A DNA stretch of 64,000 nucleotides. It comes from Echinococcus granulosus (taxonomy: Eukaryota > Platyhelminthes > Cestoda > Cyclophyllidea > Taeniidae). Both the position numbers and the translations under genes were made by a program. Positions within the stretch are counted from its first letter, which is position 1, and each line of letters begins with the position of its first letter. Under the pieces are notes generated by a model. It was not told the origin of the DNA. It ran no database searches and worked only from the letters and a program-made list of their open reading frames with translations. Location: contig NW_020170521.1 in the NCBI RefSeq assembly GCF_000524195.1, forward strand, positions 124,244 through 188,243, written 5' to 3'. Of this stretch, positions 34,601 through 47,000 are shown one piece after another.

Positions 34601-37600
34601 CGCATCAATCGCGTCATAGAAGTGCTCTTCGCAAACATTGTATTCGGAGCCACCCTCGGCAAAGTCGGGACCTCCCTCCTCAACAATGAACATCTTCCCA
34701 CCTGCAACGGGCGAAGTAGAGACAGCACCGGCGGCGGTGATAGCGGTGGTCGGAGGCATGCACAGTTGGGGAAAGAGTTGACCGCCATGGCTGTGACTGC
34801 GTTGATGGGCTTTGCCCGGCACCATTTGGATACCACGACGGGTCAGAAGAGTAGCGTTGAGACGTGTAGCAGCTGCCGCCTCCTGTGCGGTTTTCAGTTG
34901 ACGCTCCAAAGTGCGTCGACGCTCTGTCTCGCGCTCAAGGCGGCGACGCCAAGTTTCCTCACGTTGATTGAAGACCTCCATGGTCCGAGTGAGAGCTAAT
35001 TGAAGGGCCGAGGATGTGCTCTGTAATGACGGAAATGCACGAGTAGTAAGCAAGAGGGATGGACCGCTTTTCTTGCGCCCTGTCAATATGCCATTTGAAA
35101 GATGCGATGCTGCTGGGACCTCAGAATAGCAAAAGTGATGGAAGTGCTCTTGCGTGAATCGTCAAAATAGAATGAGGGAATGCAGTCAGGGTGCCCTATC
35201 TGCAGCATTGAAGTGAGATTGGAGCGTCCTATGATACCTTAACTGATGGCAAATTAATTAGAACTGTTCAAACAAATTAAACATTGAAACGTTTGCTGTT
35301 AAGATAGTGGATGCAAACTGTCTACCTCGGACTCCGGTCTAGTACCCTGAAATGCTACACTGAGCGCCAAGCAGCATTACCCTAACAACAAGGACCCTCC
35401 GAAGGCTACCGCTATTAAGGAGTTCACAAAGTCATACCCTTAATTAGGGAACAATGAACATGTAACTCACCCTAAAGAGATTCACCTCCGTTCCAAACTC
35501 AATGGACATTGCACCAAAGTGATTGAGAAGAATGCCCAAGTCATGCATTCGAGAGGCGCGGAGCGATGGTTCCGATCTATTCTTGCCTTTGTTCTACAAA
35601 GCAAAAACAGTGATTTTAAACAAATTTACTATATCACATTTCACGCAATATGAATTGCGTTATTTAACAATTCAGATGGATAAAAAAGCCATTTATAGAT
35701 GGGGAACTTGTCGTGCGGATGAGATCACTTAGAACGACTCCTACTCTTCTTTTCTAGAATGAGCAGAAAGCTCAAATGCGAGGTGTAGATTTCTGGGAGG
35801 GAATTTCATAAATTTCAAAACTGATGGACAGCTGTTCGTCAAACAAGGCTTTCTAGAGTTGGGGAAACGTTCCCTGTGCACTGTCATTCTAAATCGTCAT
35901 CCTTCAACGATCAGTGGGGTGCACATATCATCACGTGGTGCAAATGACAAAAAGGCAATGTTTTTTAAGGACTGCAGTGCCAAACATGGACCTCACATAC
36001 CATGAGATGCACATTTTTGACTGATGACCTATGTTTTATGCGTCCAATGTGTGTACAGTAGCGTAAATGATTTAATCAAGGGGGTAGGTGCTCACAACCA
36101 CAAGCGTCGCTCCGAGGCCAGGGTATCTGCGTGACAAAGCCATGGTACACAAACACAAGTCATTGAAAAACTGTGGACATGCATCGGCAAAATAAAAAAA
36201 TAGGCTCATACAAAACCAACTGAAGAACTACACACTTGCTGCCTTTGACAAGGACCAGGAATCAGATTAAAACAGTCAGGAAAGGGGCAGTTTTTGGATT
36301 CCAAGAGGGTATTTGCAGTAATTCTGGCTGTCTAGATAGCTCTTCTGCCTTGACGTTCCCCTAGAAGCAAATGTTGGGAACACGGAACAAAGATAAATAG
36401 CTAACACCGATGGACGGGTAGATTCACCAACCCCTTTTGATGATCAAACTTTGAAGGCCTCTTTGGCCTCGGTGATCCCAATTTTGCGTACAAATAAGAT
36501 GACCATCTGGTAGCGAGACCACACCAGTTTTATACAGGGATTGGATAATCCCGCGTTAAAAGCAAAATTTCTCTTGGCTCTGATGGAATGGACATCAAGC
36601 ACTGGTGATACACGCATCCATCGAATGCAGTGAAATCACCGGTAGTGTGTGCAAATACCATCACTATCGATAGTGGAACTGAGTGATCATGGAGAAATCT
36701 CATCCAAGAGTTTCAAACTTCAAATCTGTCAATCGTGTCTACAAAAGAAAGCGAGAGAAGGCAGTATCAACCTTAGCTCTAATCGTCAACATGTTCTCGC
36801 CCTCTCTTCGCAGCTGTTCGCACAATCGTTACTGTTAAGTCAGTCAAGCGATTTGCAGTTCATATATGTGATATGAATCAGTCGCGTCAGCACATTCGCT
36901 ATCATCGTAGGGCGCATGCGCCACCCCCACATCCTTCACTGAGTCAAGAATGCATCACATTTGGAATGCAAAACAAAGTGGAGGGAGTCGGTATCGTGCC
37001 GACACAATAAAACATTTGGGTTGTGATGAGCCAACGTTCGGTGGTCTTTGAGCCAGCCAAGGTGTCAGCAAGAAAGCTTGCTTGTGTAGGTTCATATTTG
37101 TAAAGTGAGAGAAATAATGAATTTGTGGCTTGAGCGATAAATGAAAGGGAGTTGTAGAGAAGGAGTTATTTCAAATTTGTTCCACGTCATATTCCACAGG
37201 CTTATTGAGCACGACTTTTCACATGAAGACAAGATGAGTTGACGCCGAAAGCATGTGCAGTGTAAAGCTAGACAAAAGCGTTAACGAACGCGAGATAAAT
37301 TGAATTCACCGAAAAAGTCGATGACTTGGACTGATTTCCAACAGTGGAATTGGCAGCACCCGGAAAGGCAGCATTAGCGGAGGCATTGATATTGCTGTTG
37401 GGGTTGCCACGAAAGGGTAGAAAACGGGAAAAAAAACCCCCACCACCACTTCCGCAACTACGTGAAGAAGAACCAGCCTTCGGTGTCTTGGTACCCTCAT
37501 CCCCAGAGTCTGGTGAAACAACACCGTTTGTCTTGGGAGATGAGGCACGAGGCGCCGCAGGAGAAGTATTAAAGAAGACAGCAGGTAAGGAATCGGTTGT

Positions 37601-40600
37601 ATGAATTGGACGGCCATTGTTCTGCCGCATCAGTGTGGCATCGCCAGGAAGGGGAGAAGAGTAGATCAACTCGTCGGAGCTCTAAAGTTGTAACAGACAT
37701 TAACATTTCACCTTCCAAGACAATCGGCTATGCTAGACACTTGTAGATATATCGTCAAATCCCTCGTCTGAGAGTATCACCGGGAAAAAAAATCGTAAGG
37801 ACACCTTTAGCTCAGTCTACACTAGGAAATCGGACTGGTTGCAATCCACACATTGAGATTCGCAGGTCTCATTACTTTAGCCACTGATTGCAGTCTCCAG
37901 TCGACACTAGAAATACCGCCTTGGAATGAGTCCAAAGTTTTAAAACATTTCATTTCATTCATTTATTCAGAATTATATTTTAGAGCGACTTGGAAACAGT
38001 GATTGCTCCAAAAATCCAACTTTAAGGAAAGATGTAGTTCTCGAATAATCTCAAAATACTGGAAACTACGGTTGCAATACGGGACATTAAAAAAGGTTTT
38101 GTTTACATTGTCTTGATCGTGAACTAATAAATGCAAACACTTTCTTGGGTCCCACAATAATCGTGTTTAAATACAGTACATATTTCAAAACCTGATACGC
38201 CTCTCAGGTCCCGAATGGGAAAACTGCTCAAAGAATGTCTCCGTTTTATCAAAACTTCCCTCTTCACAGAAGAATGCAGATGAAATATATTCAACACCTG
38301 ATGCTTTAGCTCTCTTATTTCGAACCTCAACATTTGAAATGTCATTGAGGGAGATGCTAGCGAGCAGTTCAGTACTGCTAGGAACTCATCAATGTCTGCT
38401 TCAGCTATTGAGGAGGTTATACCCAGTGTAAATCGCAGACTACCCAAAAGTTGCACGTATTCATATTTTAGAGGCAGTAACCATCGAGAATGAGGCGCCA
38501 GTCAGTACAGTAAAGCGTTGGCTTCAAAACTCACTTTTAAATGTTTAATGACAGATGCATTAATACTACTTGAATTGACAATTTTAACTTAAACACAGTT
38601 TTTAAAAGCCACAAAAATGTGAATGAACTCAAGTACCCTCCCTATATCACGTGACTACTTCCTCGTTCAGCTTAAAGAAAATAATGGTTAAAGGACTCAA
38701 AGGTGTTGCTAATGCCAACGCACAATGTTTACAATAGCTTTAGACCTAGAGGTATAGACTTTCTTTCTCCTACTTCCACTTACCGTGTCCGAGACAAGGG
38801 AGTCCCTATCATCAGTATCCGCGTTAGGTTCCTCGAAACTCGGTTGCGGTGTCTTCTCCAATGTTGCGGAAATGCGATGAGGCGGAGTCGCGTGTAAAGT
38901 TGACAGTTCCCGACGCAGCTGGCAGAGGATCTCCTCAAACACTGCGGACTCTAAAAGAAGTTCATAGCCTCCGGCTTCTTCAGCTTGCACTGCTATTCGG
39001 TGGCAAGTCTCCAGGTAGACCAGTATCTTCTCTGCCTGCTGACATAGCACTGTCCTGTGGTACCAAGAAAGCAGAGATTCAATCGCATTACGATACAACT
39101 TGAGAGGTAGGCAATAAAACAAGGCAATAATTTAACCACACGGGTTCTTCAGTCTCCGCAGATTTCGGTTTACAACATTTTTGTTAGCTGTCAGACAGAT
39201 CTGTTTATCCGAACCCATGCCTTCAATATATGAAGCATGCGACGCATATTTCTCATGTGCGACTCCAAGAATGACACAGGTAACGATAAAGAAAAGCTTT
39301 TTAGAAGAACAAATATGAGTTATTCTTCTGAGTACGAATAAGCACCGTAGAAGAAGGCGTGTAGTGGGTGTGACTAATCCCATAGGAACTTAACAGAAGG
39401 CCTGTCGAAGTAACGTCCGCATTTTGGCGATAATCCAAATCTTGTTTTTCACAGTAAGGCAACTGACAATTTGAGTGAAATCATACGAGAACGCTCTAGA
39501 AATAGCACTCCTCCAAATTCCTCGAAGCAGAAACGCGGATTTTGAGTATCACTGCCGTGAAGCAAATTTAAGTTATGAACCTTATCAAAATGTCCCGTTT
39601 CTACGCGCAGTGAATGCAAGAGCATTGACCCACCTGATGTTGCACAGGGCCAATGAGTCTCTGTGATGAAGCTTCCAAAGAAGTCGCAACTATCAAACAG
39701 CCAAAATCACTAATTTTGGGACTAAATATCTTCCAGCCTTGAAAAAAAGAAGTACAGCATACATTCACATTTAAAGGTACGACTCTCAGTAAAAATAACT
39801 GCGATGAACACAGATGACGACGCTAATGTAACGGCTCTCGTAGATTTCAGTCACCACGCCTTGGAAGCAATGGCATTCCGTTCATTCAGTCATTTCTGAT
39901 ACCAATCTTTCAGCCTTCCTCACACCTACTCGTACATATGCGAAAGGGACTATTGTTTGCTTCGGCTCCTAGGAGAAAGGACTCAGGGGTAGCAGCAATG
40001 ATGTATCATTCTACACGAAAAATTCAGGGAAAATGATGGACCACAAGAGAACAACCGTAATAAGTTTGCCACAAATTGGCTGATTTCGACTAATTTTCCA
40101 AAAAACAATTAAGCAGAGAAAAGGAGAGAAAAAAACGAGGAGGAAAAGAGTACTTTTATTGCAGATACATGTTAAAACCTATGTGAGGTCACGTTAGAGT
40201 TGAAGAAGAAAAAGAACTTGACAATTAGGGGGAGTTGTGGAGGTGTTTGTACAAGCATACAGAGGGGATCCTGTCAAAATGAAATTGGGAAACAATTCGA
40301 TCCGTGTGTGTGTGTGTGTGCACTAGTTTATATACCCACCCCCATTTGCGCGTGTGTGCACTTTAATTTTCCAGGATCAAGAAAATACAGGTAAGGGCAT
40401 CAGATAAAAAACCATATCTGCGCGAGAGATGCCCATGACCCTGAACTAATCGAATAAATGCCGGTAGTGCAAATTTCCTGAAAAATCAGATAGACGGATG
40501 GATGGATGGATGGATAGGTGGATAAATAGAGCGGGAGAAAGACGCGAAATCACCTACCGTGACAGTGCTAGAAACGTTAGAAAAAGGAGCTACAAAAGAT

Positions 40601-42575
40601 CTCTGTGGATTTGTGTGCGTCAATACGTGTGTATGTGCAACTCTATTGCATTGACTGCTAATAATGACTACCCGCTGCGGCAACTTTTTGCCAGCGATGG
40701 CGTGAGGCATTGCAGCAAGAAATACCAGCTACCTACATACAAAAACGGGGACTTTTTCACCAAATTAAATAATAAAAGTGAACACTAGGACGCCGATCAA
40801 CAGTGATACCGCCTCTGCCTTGTGCCAAGTGAAACTCCATGTCTCACAGACCCAACCCTTTAACCCAGTTACGTGAACACACTGTGAGTTGAGTGCAAGC
40901 TGCATCACGTGTAAAGACATAAAAAATCTTGCGCGTGCTCACTTGCATGGACGTTTGCAGTGGCATTTGGCATGAAAGCTCATGGATCATTTAATCAACC
41001 TCTTCATAATAAGGAGGAGCAGAAAGATGCAACAAATAAACCAACTTATCAAGAGATTAAACATGGATGAGCTGTAAGAGGCAGGAACGGAGACCCGCTA
41101 AAGCCTGCAATTTATGAACCAAGTATGGGAAGCCTTTAAGCTCACTTGAGGCTCTCGATCTCGGCAACTCCATCGAAAAGACTTTGTCCACGGAGAAGCC
41201 CGGAACCGCCGAGGTTGGAGGCCGAGGTGATCGAATTGAGGGAGAGAAGAGAGCTCTCCGTTGTCAGGGCCTGCTCCGAACTATAGCCTGACTCTGCTAA
41301 TCGATGCTTTTCGATACATTCCACCCAGTGCCGCCGAGACTGAGCTGAGGGACAGCGGAAGTACCAAGTGGAGTCTCCCAGACTCACCTATGAAAGATCG
41401 ATAAAACAATTGGAGCAACTTGACTATCATATCATCATGAACATTTAGGGATGTTGCTAAATTGGCTCTAACTTAGCCCAAGTCCATACATCTACTTCAT
41501 TTTGCCAGTCCTAAGGCAAATTACAGAATCAAACGAAAATGCAAGGAAAGAACGATACAGCACTAAAATTATGGCTTTCGTACTCGTCACAAGGTCAAGT
41601 TACAGGATTTCTAACTTTAAGTAGTGCAAGAAATTCATAAGTCACATACGGTTTAACTGCTAGGCTAAATTACACAATCCCAGAAAAACGCATCGTACTA
41701 ATTGATGGAGCACCGTATTCATGTAATACGGTAAAAGAACGACTCCTGAATTCATACTTAAGCATAAATAAATAATATACGGCTTATTTCCCGTGCTAAT
41801 TCACAATGCCGCATTACAAATAAATGCGACGGTGACCGACAACGTTAAAAAAGAATTGAGCGATAGGCAAGGTTTCAAACTGGGCATTACAAAGGCGTGA
41901 GCCTCAGATAGTTCCAATTTCTGACTACTAAATTTGTACCAGCTACAGTGGCAGCAAAGTAAACTCAAGTTAGCATTAAGATAAAGAGGTTTTTTGTGTT
42001 GTTAAAGTATTGGCTATCCTATTTGAATAGATAGTTCAAACTAGAGGTGGACTGAAACATATCAGAATTTGACATTTGAAAAGTGTAAACATATAAAAGG
42101 ACGACAAACGCCAATTTTTAGTCAGCCAAACGTTAAATTGCACAGCATGCGTACGCACATAAAAACACCGGAAAAATCCGACCAACTGGTCAGCATAGCT
42201 AATTTAACGTACATCAATTCGGCAATCATCATAGGGGTGAGGTTGAACCTGAGCATTCTTGAGGCGAATGGCTCCACGACAGCCCCCAGCAACATCATCA
42301 GCATTGCGAAAATAACTAAGGACACCATCTTTCAGTACAAAGTAACGCTCCTGCCATCCATGAAGCATGTTGGTCCACTTGTTCAGGTTTCCTGTTGTTA
42401 CGGGCAAACGCCGATGTGGTTCATCATCTGACCCATCCTCGTCGGAGACGTTGACGAGGCGCTGCTCAAGTCCATAAAAGGAACGCTTAGGGTAGTGAAG
42501 AGCATCTTGAAACTGCTGGTTATACTGCCGACTTGGTTTGGGTGAGCCACTAGAACTGGTAGACGGAGACGTCAT
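31617..42575 (-). CDS. CERT1: Ceramide transfer protein CERT / STARD11-like (PH-FFAT-START)
   Basis: Cytosolic lipid carrier; the family moves ceramide from ER to trans-Golgi for sphingomyelin synthesis. Nine exons from the 5' end: 42575-42213, 41387-41146, 39054-38784, 37681-37310, 35593-35471, 35020-34582, 33592-33327, 32793-32647, 32138-31617; 2745 nt, 914 aa (human CERT is about 600). The PH domain (residues about 60-150: NKWTNMLHGWQERYFVLKDG, GGCRGAIRL) keeps the phosphoinositide-site pattern. A Ser-rich segment follows (SGYSSEQALTTESSLLSLNS), like the phospho-regulated serine-repeat motif. A coiled middle region (ETWRRRLERETERRR) precedes an FFAT-like motif (EEHFYDAID) for ER VAP binding. 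The START domain is at the C-terminus (YKRVWPATQRDSLFW, NPGGWAPAAVV, ARREYPHFLRR). Residues corresponding to the ceramide-contacting Glu, Gln, Asn and Tyr are present (DWEIT, QYQ, VVNYS, LLYAS). The extra length is a Ser/Gly/Asn-rich exon 4 and linkers. The start ATG follows directly on an acceptor. Confidence 0.95.
33836..33952. repeat. CATT-rich low-complexity tract in a CERT intron
   Basis: Imperfect cattcatt / catccatt tetranucleotide repeats within the intron between CERT exons 6 and 7. They create long open frames on the plus strand rich in His, Ser and Pro that are not genes. Confidence 0.8.
40304..40320. repeat. GT dinucleotide microsatellite
   Basis: Eight GT units in the intron between CERT exons 2 and 3. 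A second shorter cgtgtgtgc word follows at about 40350. Confidence 0.85.
40496..40516. repeat. GGAT tetranucleotide microsatellite
   Basis: About five ggat units in the intron between CERT exons 2 and 3. It is the complement of the cattcatc-type motif found in another intron of the same gene. Confidence 0.85.
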
Positions 42576-44060
42576 CTAGGAAAACAAGAAATTTTTAATT
42601 AGGATCACCATAAGTGCAACAAGCTTCCACAAATTTCCATAATTTTCATAATTTTACAAAAAATGAAGTACTGCTTAGAATGCGTAAAGTTAAGGAGCAC
42701 ACTTCTAGAAAGCTAAATATGCAAACTGAATAATATTTTGAAAATTATAACATACAAAGACCAATCAAAGATTTTGAAGATTTAATCAAAATAAATGCAC
42801 GATGCTGTGAATGAGAGCATACTCGAGCCTAGAAAACGGGAAGAAGAAGTCCCCAACACACGGAAGAAACTTACAATAAAAGGGCCGGAGAAACCTGGAG
42901 AATCGAGCAGCGCCAATCAAATTATCGCAGCAAAGCCCACCCCGTGCGTAAATCATTGGGTGGATGAAGCATGTAAGGTCATTTAAGGTATTTTAAATGA
43001 ATAAACGAACTTCATAAGCAATGTACTAATGTGTAGCAAAGCTGAAATATGCATGCAAAAGGCCACTCTTACTTTTAATTACAAAATTCAAAGCATAGAC
43101 ACACTTCAAAATATATTTTGACGATCATCTTTGCCAAGATAGGGCTATGAAATAAAAGCATTTAAAGTTGCGGATATAATGATGGTAGGTTAAAATACGT
43201 AATAAAAGCAAGAACTGAAAAGTAATTTTTCTTGAACTAAAAAAATTGCAGGCTGAACTCTAAGAAAACTTATGGAAATGGTATTTGGCGCTGTAAAATC
43301 TGAAATGATGAGTTACTGGCATCCGAACGCGAAGGTTAAAGTGACCTTTGTGATTTCTTAGCTTACTCATCATAAAAGCTACCTTGGAGAGGTCACTATC
43401 AGATCGTCTAAATTGTTGATGGCATAATTCACGGTAGACCAAGCTTCTCACAAGGTTTTGATCTACTTTTCTGTGGTGGGTGGGCACTTAGTCAAACTGT
43501 GTACCTAAGTGAACGAACACTAAGGAGTTTTTAGTTTGCGCCTCTACACTTCCAAATTATTTGGAAGAAGGTAATCTATTTATAATGACGTTTTTAACAT
43601 TGCTGGTCACGACACGACGTACTATGGGGCAACAAAGATTTTTTAGTTTTGTGGCACTTCTTAGTTAAATTGTTCAAATTTGTTAGGAATTTTCCCATTT
43701 GCAAATGCTGAGAGCGAAACCACGAAGTTTTCATCGCTAACCTAGCATCAGAATTCGCCCAAAAATTAGCCCCCATAACCACGTCAATTCTTTAACATTA
43801 TATTCTTTTCCATCTTTAGGTACAATGGACGCCATTTATAAGCTAATCTGCTGAGTGCCATTTAAAATTAGAGCTCGCGGTTGAAGTTTGCACTTATTTA
43901 TGACAGAAGCAGATTCTGATCTTGCGATCATAAAGATGAGCAAATTTTTTTGATAAATAGGAGTTTTTTCAAGCAGCTGTTTTTTGCACTCTTTGGCATT
44001 TTATTGTTTGAGTTACCTATTTACAATGGCCTTTAAGCCGCACATTAGACGGGCGATGGG
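42576..44060. promoter_or_regulatory. Divergent intergenic region between the CERT and RGS start codons
   Basis: The two ATGs are 1.5 kb apart on opposite strands, so this interval must hold the promoters or 5' introns of both genes. On the CERT side the bases before the ATG read as an acceptor (cttgttttcctag), so a 5' non-coding exon or a trans-splicing site is expected. On the RGS side an acceptor-like cacattag lies 10 bases before the ATG. No TATA box or other defined element could be called, and the ORFs inside are short and without domains. Confidence 0.45.
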
Positions 44061-47000
44061 ATGTCAATCGAGGATGGCTTTGCGACGTTTGCAAAAATGG
44101 GGTTGCATGATGAAATTAGAAAAATTGAGGATCTGATTAAAGCCATACATGAAACGGATACCGGCATCAGCTTTAAGTACATTTTAGTTGGGTTTCTTGA
44201 AGCTGGTAAATTAGGCCTCAAAAAGTTTTCCTCACATCTATTCCTGCTGCCGTTTCCGGTGACAGCCTGATAGCCTGGATTAAGCTTTATCTAAAAATCG
44301 ATGATCCACAGGAGGCGGCTCATATCGCTAATATCTTGTTGCTGTACGGATACGTTTATCCACTAACGGATCATGAATCATATACGGTCAAAGATGACCC
44401 GACTGCTCTCTACCGATTTCAGGTAATGTTTGTTGTCTTCATTTACCTTCAAGGCGCCTTATTATTGGATATCGAAGGTTCCAAAGTTTGATCAAATGGA
44501 CTATGCAATATATTTAGTCAGATGCACATTGCGTAAACGTCAAAGATATGGACTGGAAGACTATGAACAGAGAGCTTTACATCGTTTGCAAATTGTCCTT
44601 GCCCGAAAGTGGGATTTTATTTGTATGCAGGCAGCAGATCAAGAGAGACTTCATAGGGATCGCCGCAAGATTGATCAAATCGTTCTTGAAGCCCAGGCTA
44701 GTACACCTCTAACTTAAAAATTCTTAATTGTTCACATAAAGGTTGTGTATTTGTTTTTTTGAGCACATAGTTTTTATATTAAAAATCTTACTCCTGATTG
44801 TAGGAGCGGGCATTTTGGCGTGTTCACAGACCGCCACCAAGCAGACTTAGCTGCTTTGAAGAACGGCTTCCACGTAATGAGCATATGATCCGACGACCGT
44901 TGACGTGGAGACAAGCCTACGTCAGCATTTCGTCAGAAAAGGATAGGAAGTGTATATTTTTTGATTATTCAATTAACTTTTTACTCCACCTACTGGGGAG
45001 CTTTTAAGTCAAATCACATCAGATGGTCATTATCAATTATTCGTGTCTGGATTTAGCTTTATAATAAACACTTGGAAGGGATAGGGAAATAGCACCACCG
45101 GTGTCATAAACGAGATGTTGCTTAACCAGTGTTGAAGGCTTAAAAGAACCGCACATTTTGCTTCATAATTGAAATAAATATCACCATATTTTAGTTCAGC
45201 TGCGTTCATTGGAGCCTCGCACTTTGCCAAAACCGCGAGCTCCACTATCTCCCCGGCAGCCGCCACCGCAAGCCCTACCCCACTCCCACCTGTGTTTGAG
45301 CGCCAAGAAGTCCATAGAAAACCTTCTCTATTTTGCTGCCAATCGAAGTTCCTATGACTGGTTTTTGGGCGAAGTTGGTGGGGGTGGTGCTGGCAGTGGT
45401 TCTTGCTCCTTCCATGCTGCATCTCCGTGGCTGAGCCAGCCGAGTAACATAGAGACCTCACCATGTATGCCGCTGATTGGACTACCTACGTGTGATTCAC
45501 TCCTTACCTCTACACCTCTGGGTTCTTGTTTGAGCACTGACCCTCAGGCTGAACCCTGTACTGAGCCTCTTGATGATCCATCCATTCCATTCCCTACTAT
45601 TAATCAGGTAATTTTGTGTTATATATTTTTGCCTATCATCGCGTTCGTTCCTCACATTATACACGCATATTTATGTGGTACTGTGCGTCCATTCATTAGC
45701 TCATCATCCACCTCCTTTATTCGTTTATTAGCTGATTCCACTACTTGATAATGTTTAGGTGAGTAGGTGGAGGATCGGCTAGATGAGTGAATGAACAAAT
45801 TGGTAGATGGATTGACGGTTTTAGGCTAAATGAAACAATAAGTGTATTGCTCCTTCGATATGTTTTTCGTTTGGATGGATATTTTGGTTGACGAATAAAA
45901 TCACTCACTTTTCTAAAGCGTTTTCGCTTAAGGGTTTAAATTAGCCGAACATTGCGGACAAACTTATAACTCAATAGACACCTCTCGATTTAATATGTGC
46001 TCCGTTTGTTTTAGTGCCATTATACCCCATTTTCATGATACAATTGCACAAAGAATATCAAAACGTAGGTCTCATTTCGCTTGCAGACATTTCGATTCTA
46101 TATGCTATTGGTGACTTTTGATATAACCTTCGTGCTGGAATGCAACGTTTTCAAGTTGTCGCGCACAACTTAAGCAGTCATGCCAACATCCGTCATTATT
46201 CTATCATGCAAATGAACATCTAACTCAACTTTTGATTATCCCCATCGGGACCTGCCGTCTAGCCTAATCATAGTATCGTCACGATAAAGTGGGCATACTT
46301 AGAAGCCATTAACCGTTGGCTCTCACGACGCTATTACTAGATGCACTTTGTCCATTTGCTGATGAGCCATGTCTGCCTCGTACGCCGATCAAGTCAGCTC
46401 TGTACCGTCAGGAATTGGGAAAGAGGGCGTAGTTGATGCCGCTCTCAATAATACAAGGGAATCCCTCTTTGCCATTGCTTTTTCTTCTAGTGGTGCCTTT
46501 GCCGATGGAAATGCCGAAATTGATGAGTTTTTTGTGCTCTCAGTTGCTTTTTAGTGGATAGCAGCAGCTACCAGCTTCGCTGAGCATGCATTACAGGCAG
46601 TTGGGTAATTACCCTCCCACCTGGGTGGTGCCTTGTCCTCTTGCCTAACATTGCGTGTTGCATCACCATTTGCTGTTGGTAGTTTTTGAAAACTGCAATC
46701 GTCTTCTTCGTTTGCTCGCCTTATTGTCCACCCCTTAGTTGGATAAGAGGTCGTAAGTTGATGGCGTGGAACGTGGGAAAGTACCAGTCGGAATATCATA
46801 TTGACCTACCACTGGTGGTTAATTTACGGTTCCCATTAATACAATAAAAATATCTAATCAGAAATAGGCGATTAGGTTCCTTATTTGTAGGAGTATTTAG
46901 TTCATTAAATTTTTTTAAGTGGATAAAAACTGGCATTATCTACTCAGTGATGAACACAACTACCCTCTCATGATTCCTTGTGCATGTTTTGACGTTATTT

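Noticed and set aside
34571..34999. 142-codon plus-strand ORF
   Set aside because: It is the antisense shadow of CERT exon 6; the minus strand carries the conserved coiled segment and the FFAT-like motif.
39060..39122. Upstream extension of CERT exon 3 to give KLYRNAIESLLSWYH
   Set aside because: The acceptor at the extension leaves the wrong phase. The acceptor ggtaccacag at 39055 restores the phase and gives IESLKTVLCQQAEKILVYLE, which matches the CERT family spacing.
46369..46554. 61-codon ORF in the long RGS intron as a possible alternative exon or missing GGL piece
   Set aside because: The sequence ([17 protein letters not shown]...) does not resemble GGL and lacks convincing splice borders. 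Exon 5 joins exon 6 in frame and matches the family without it.
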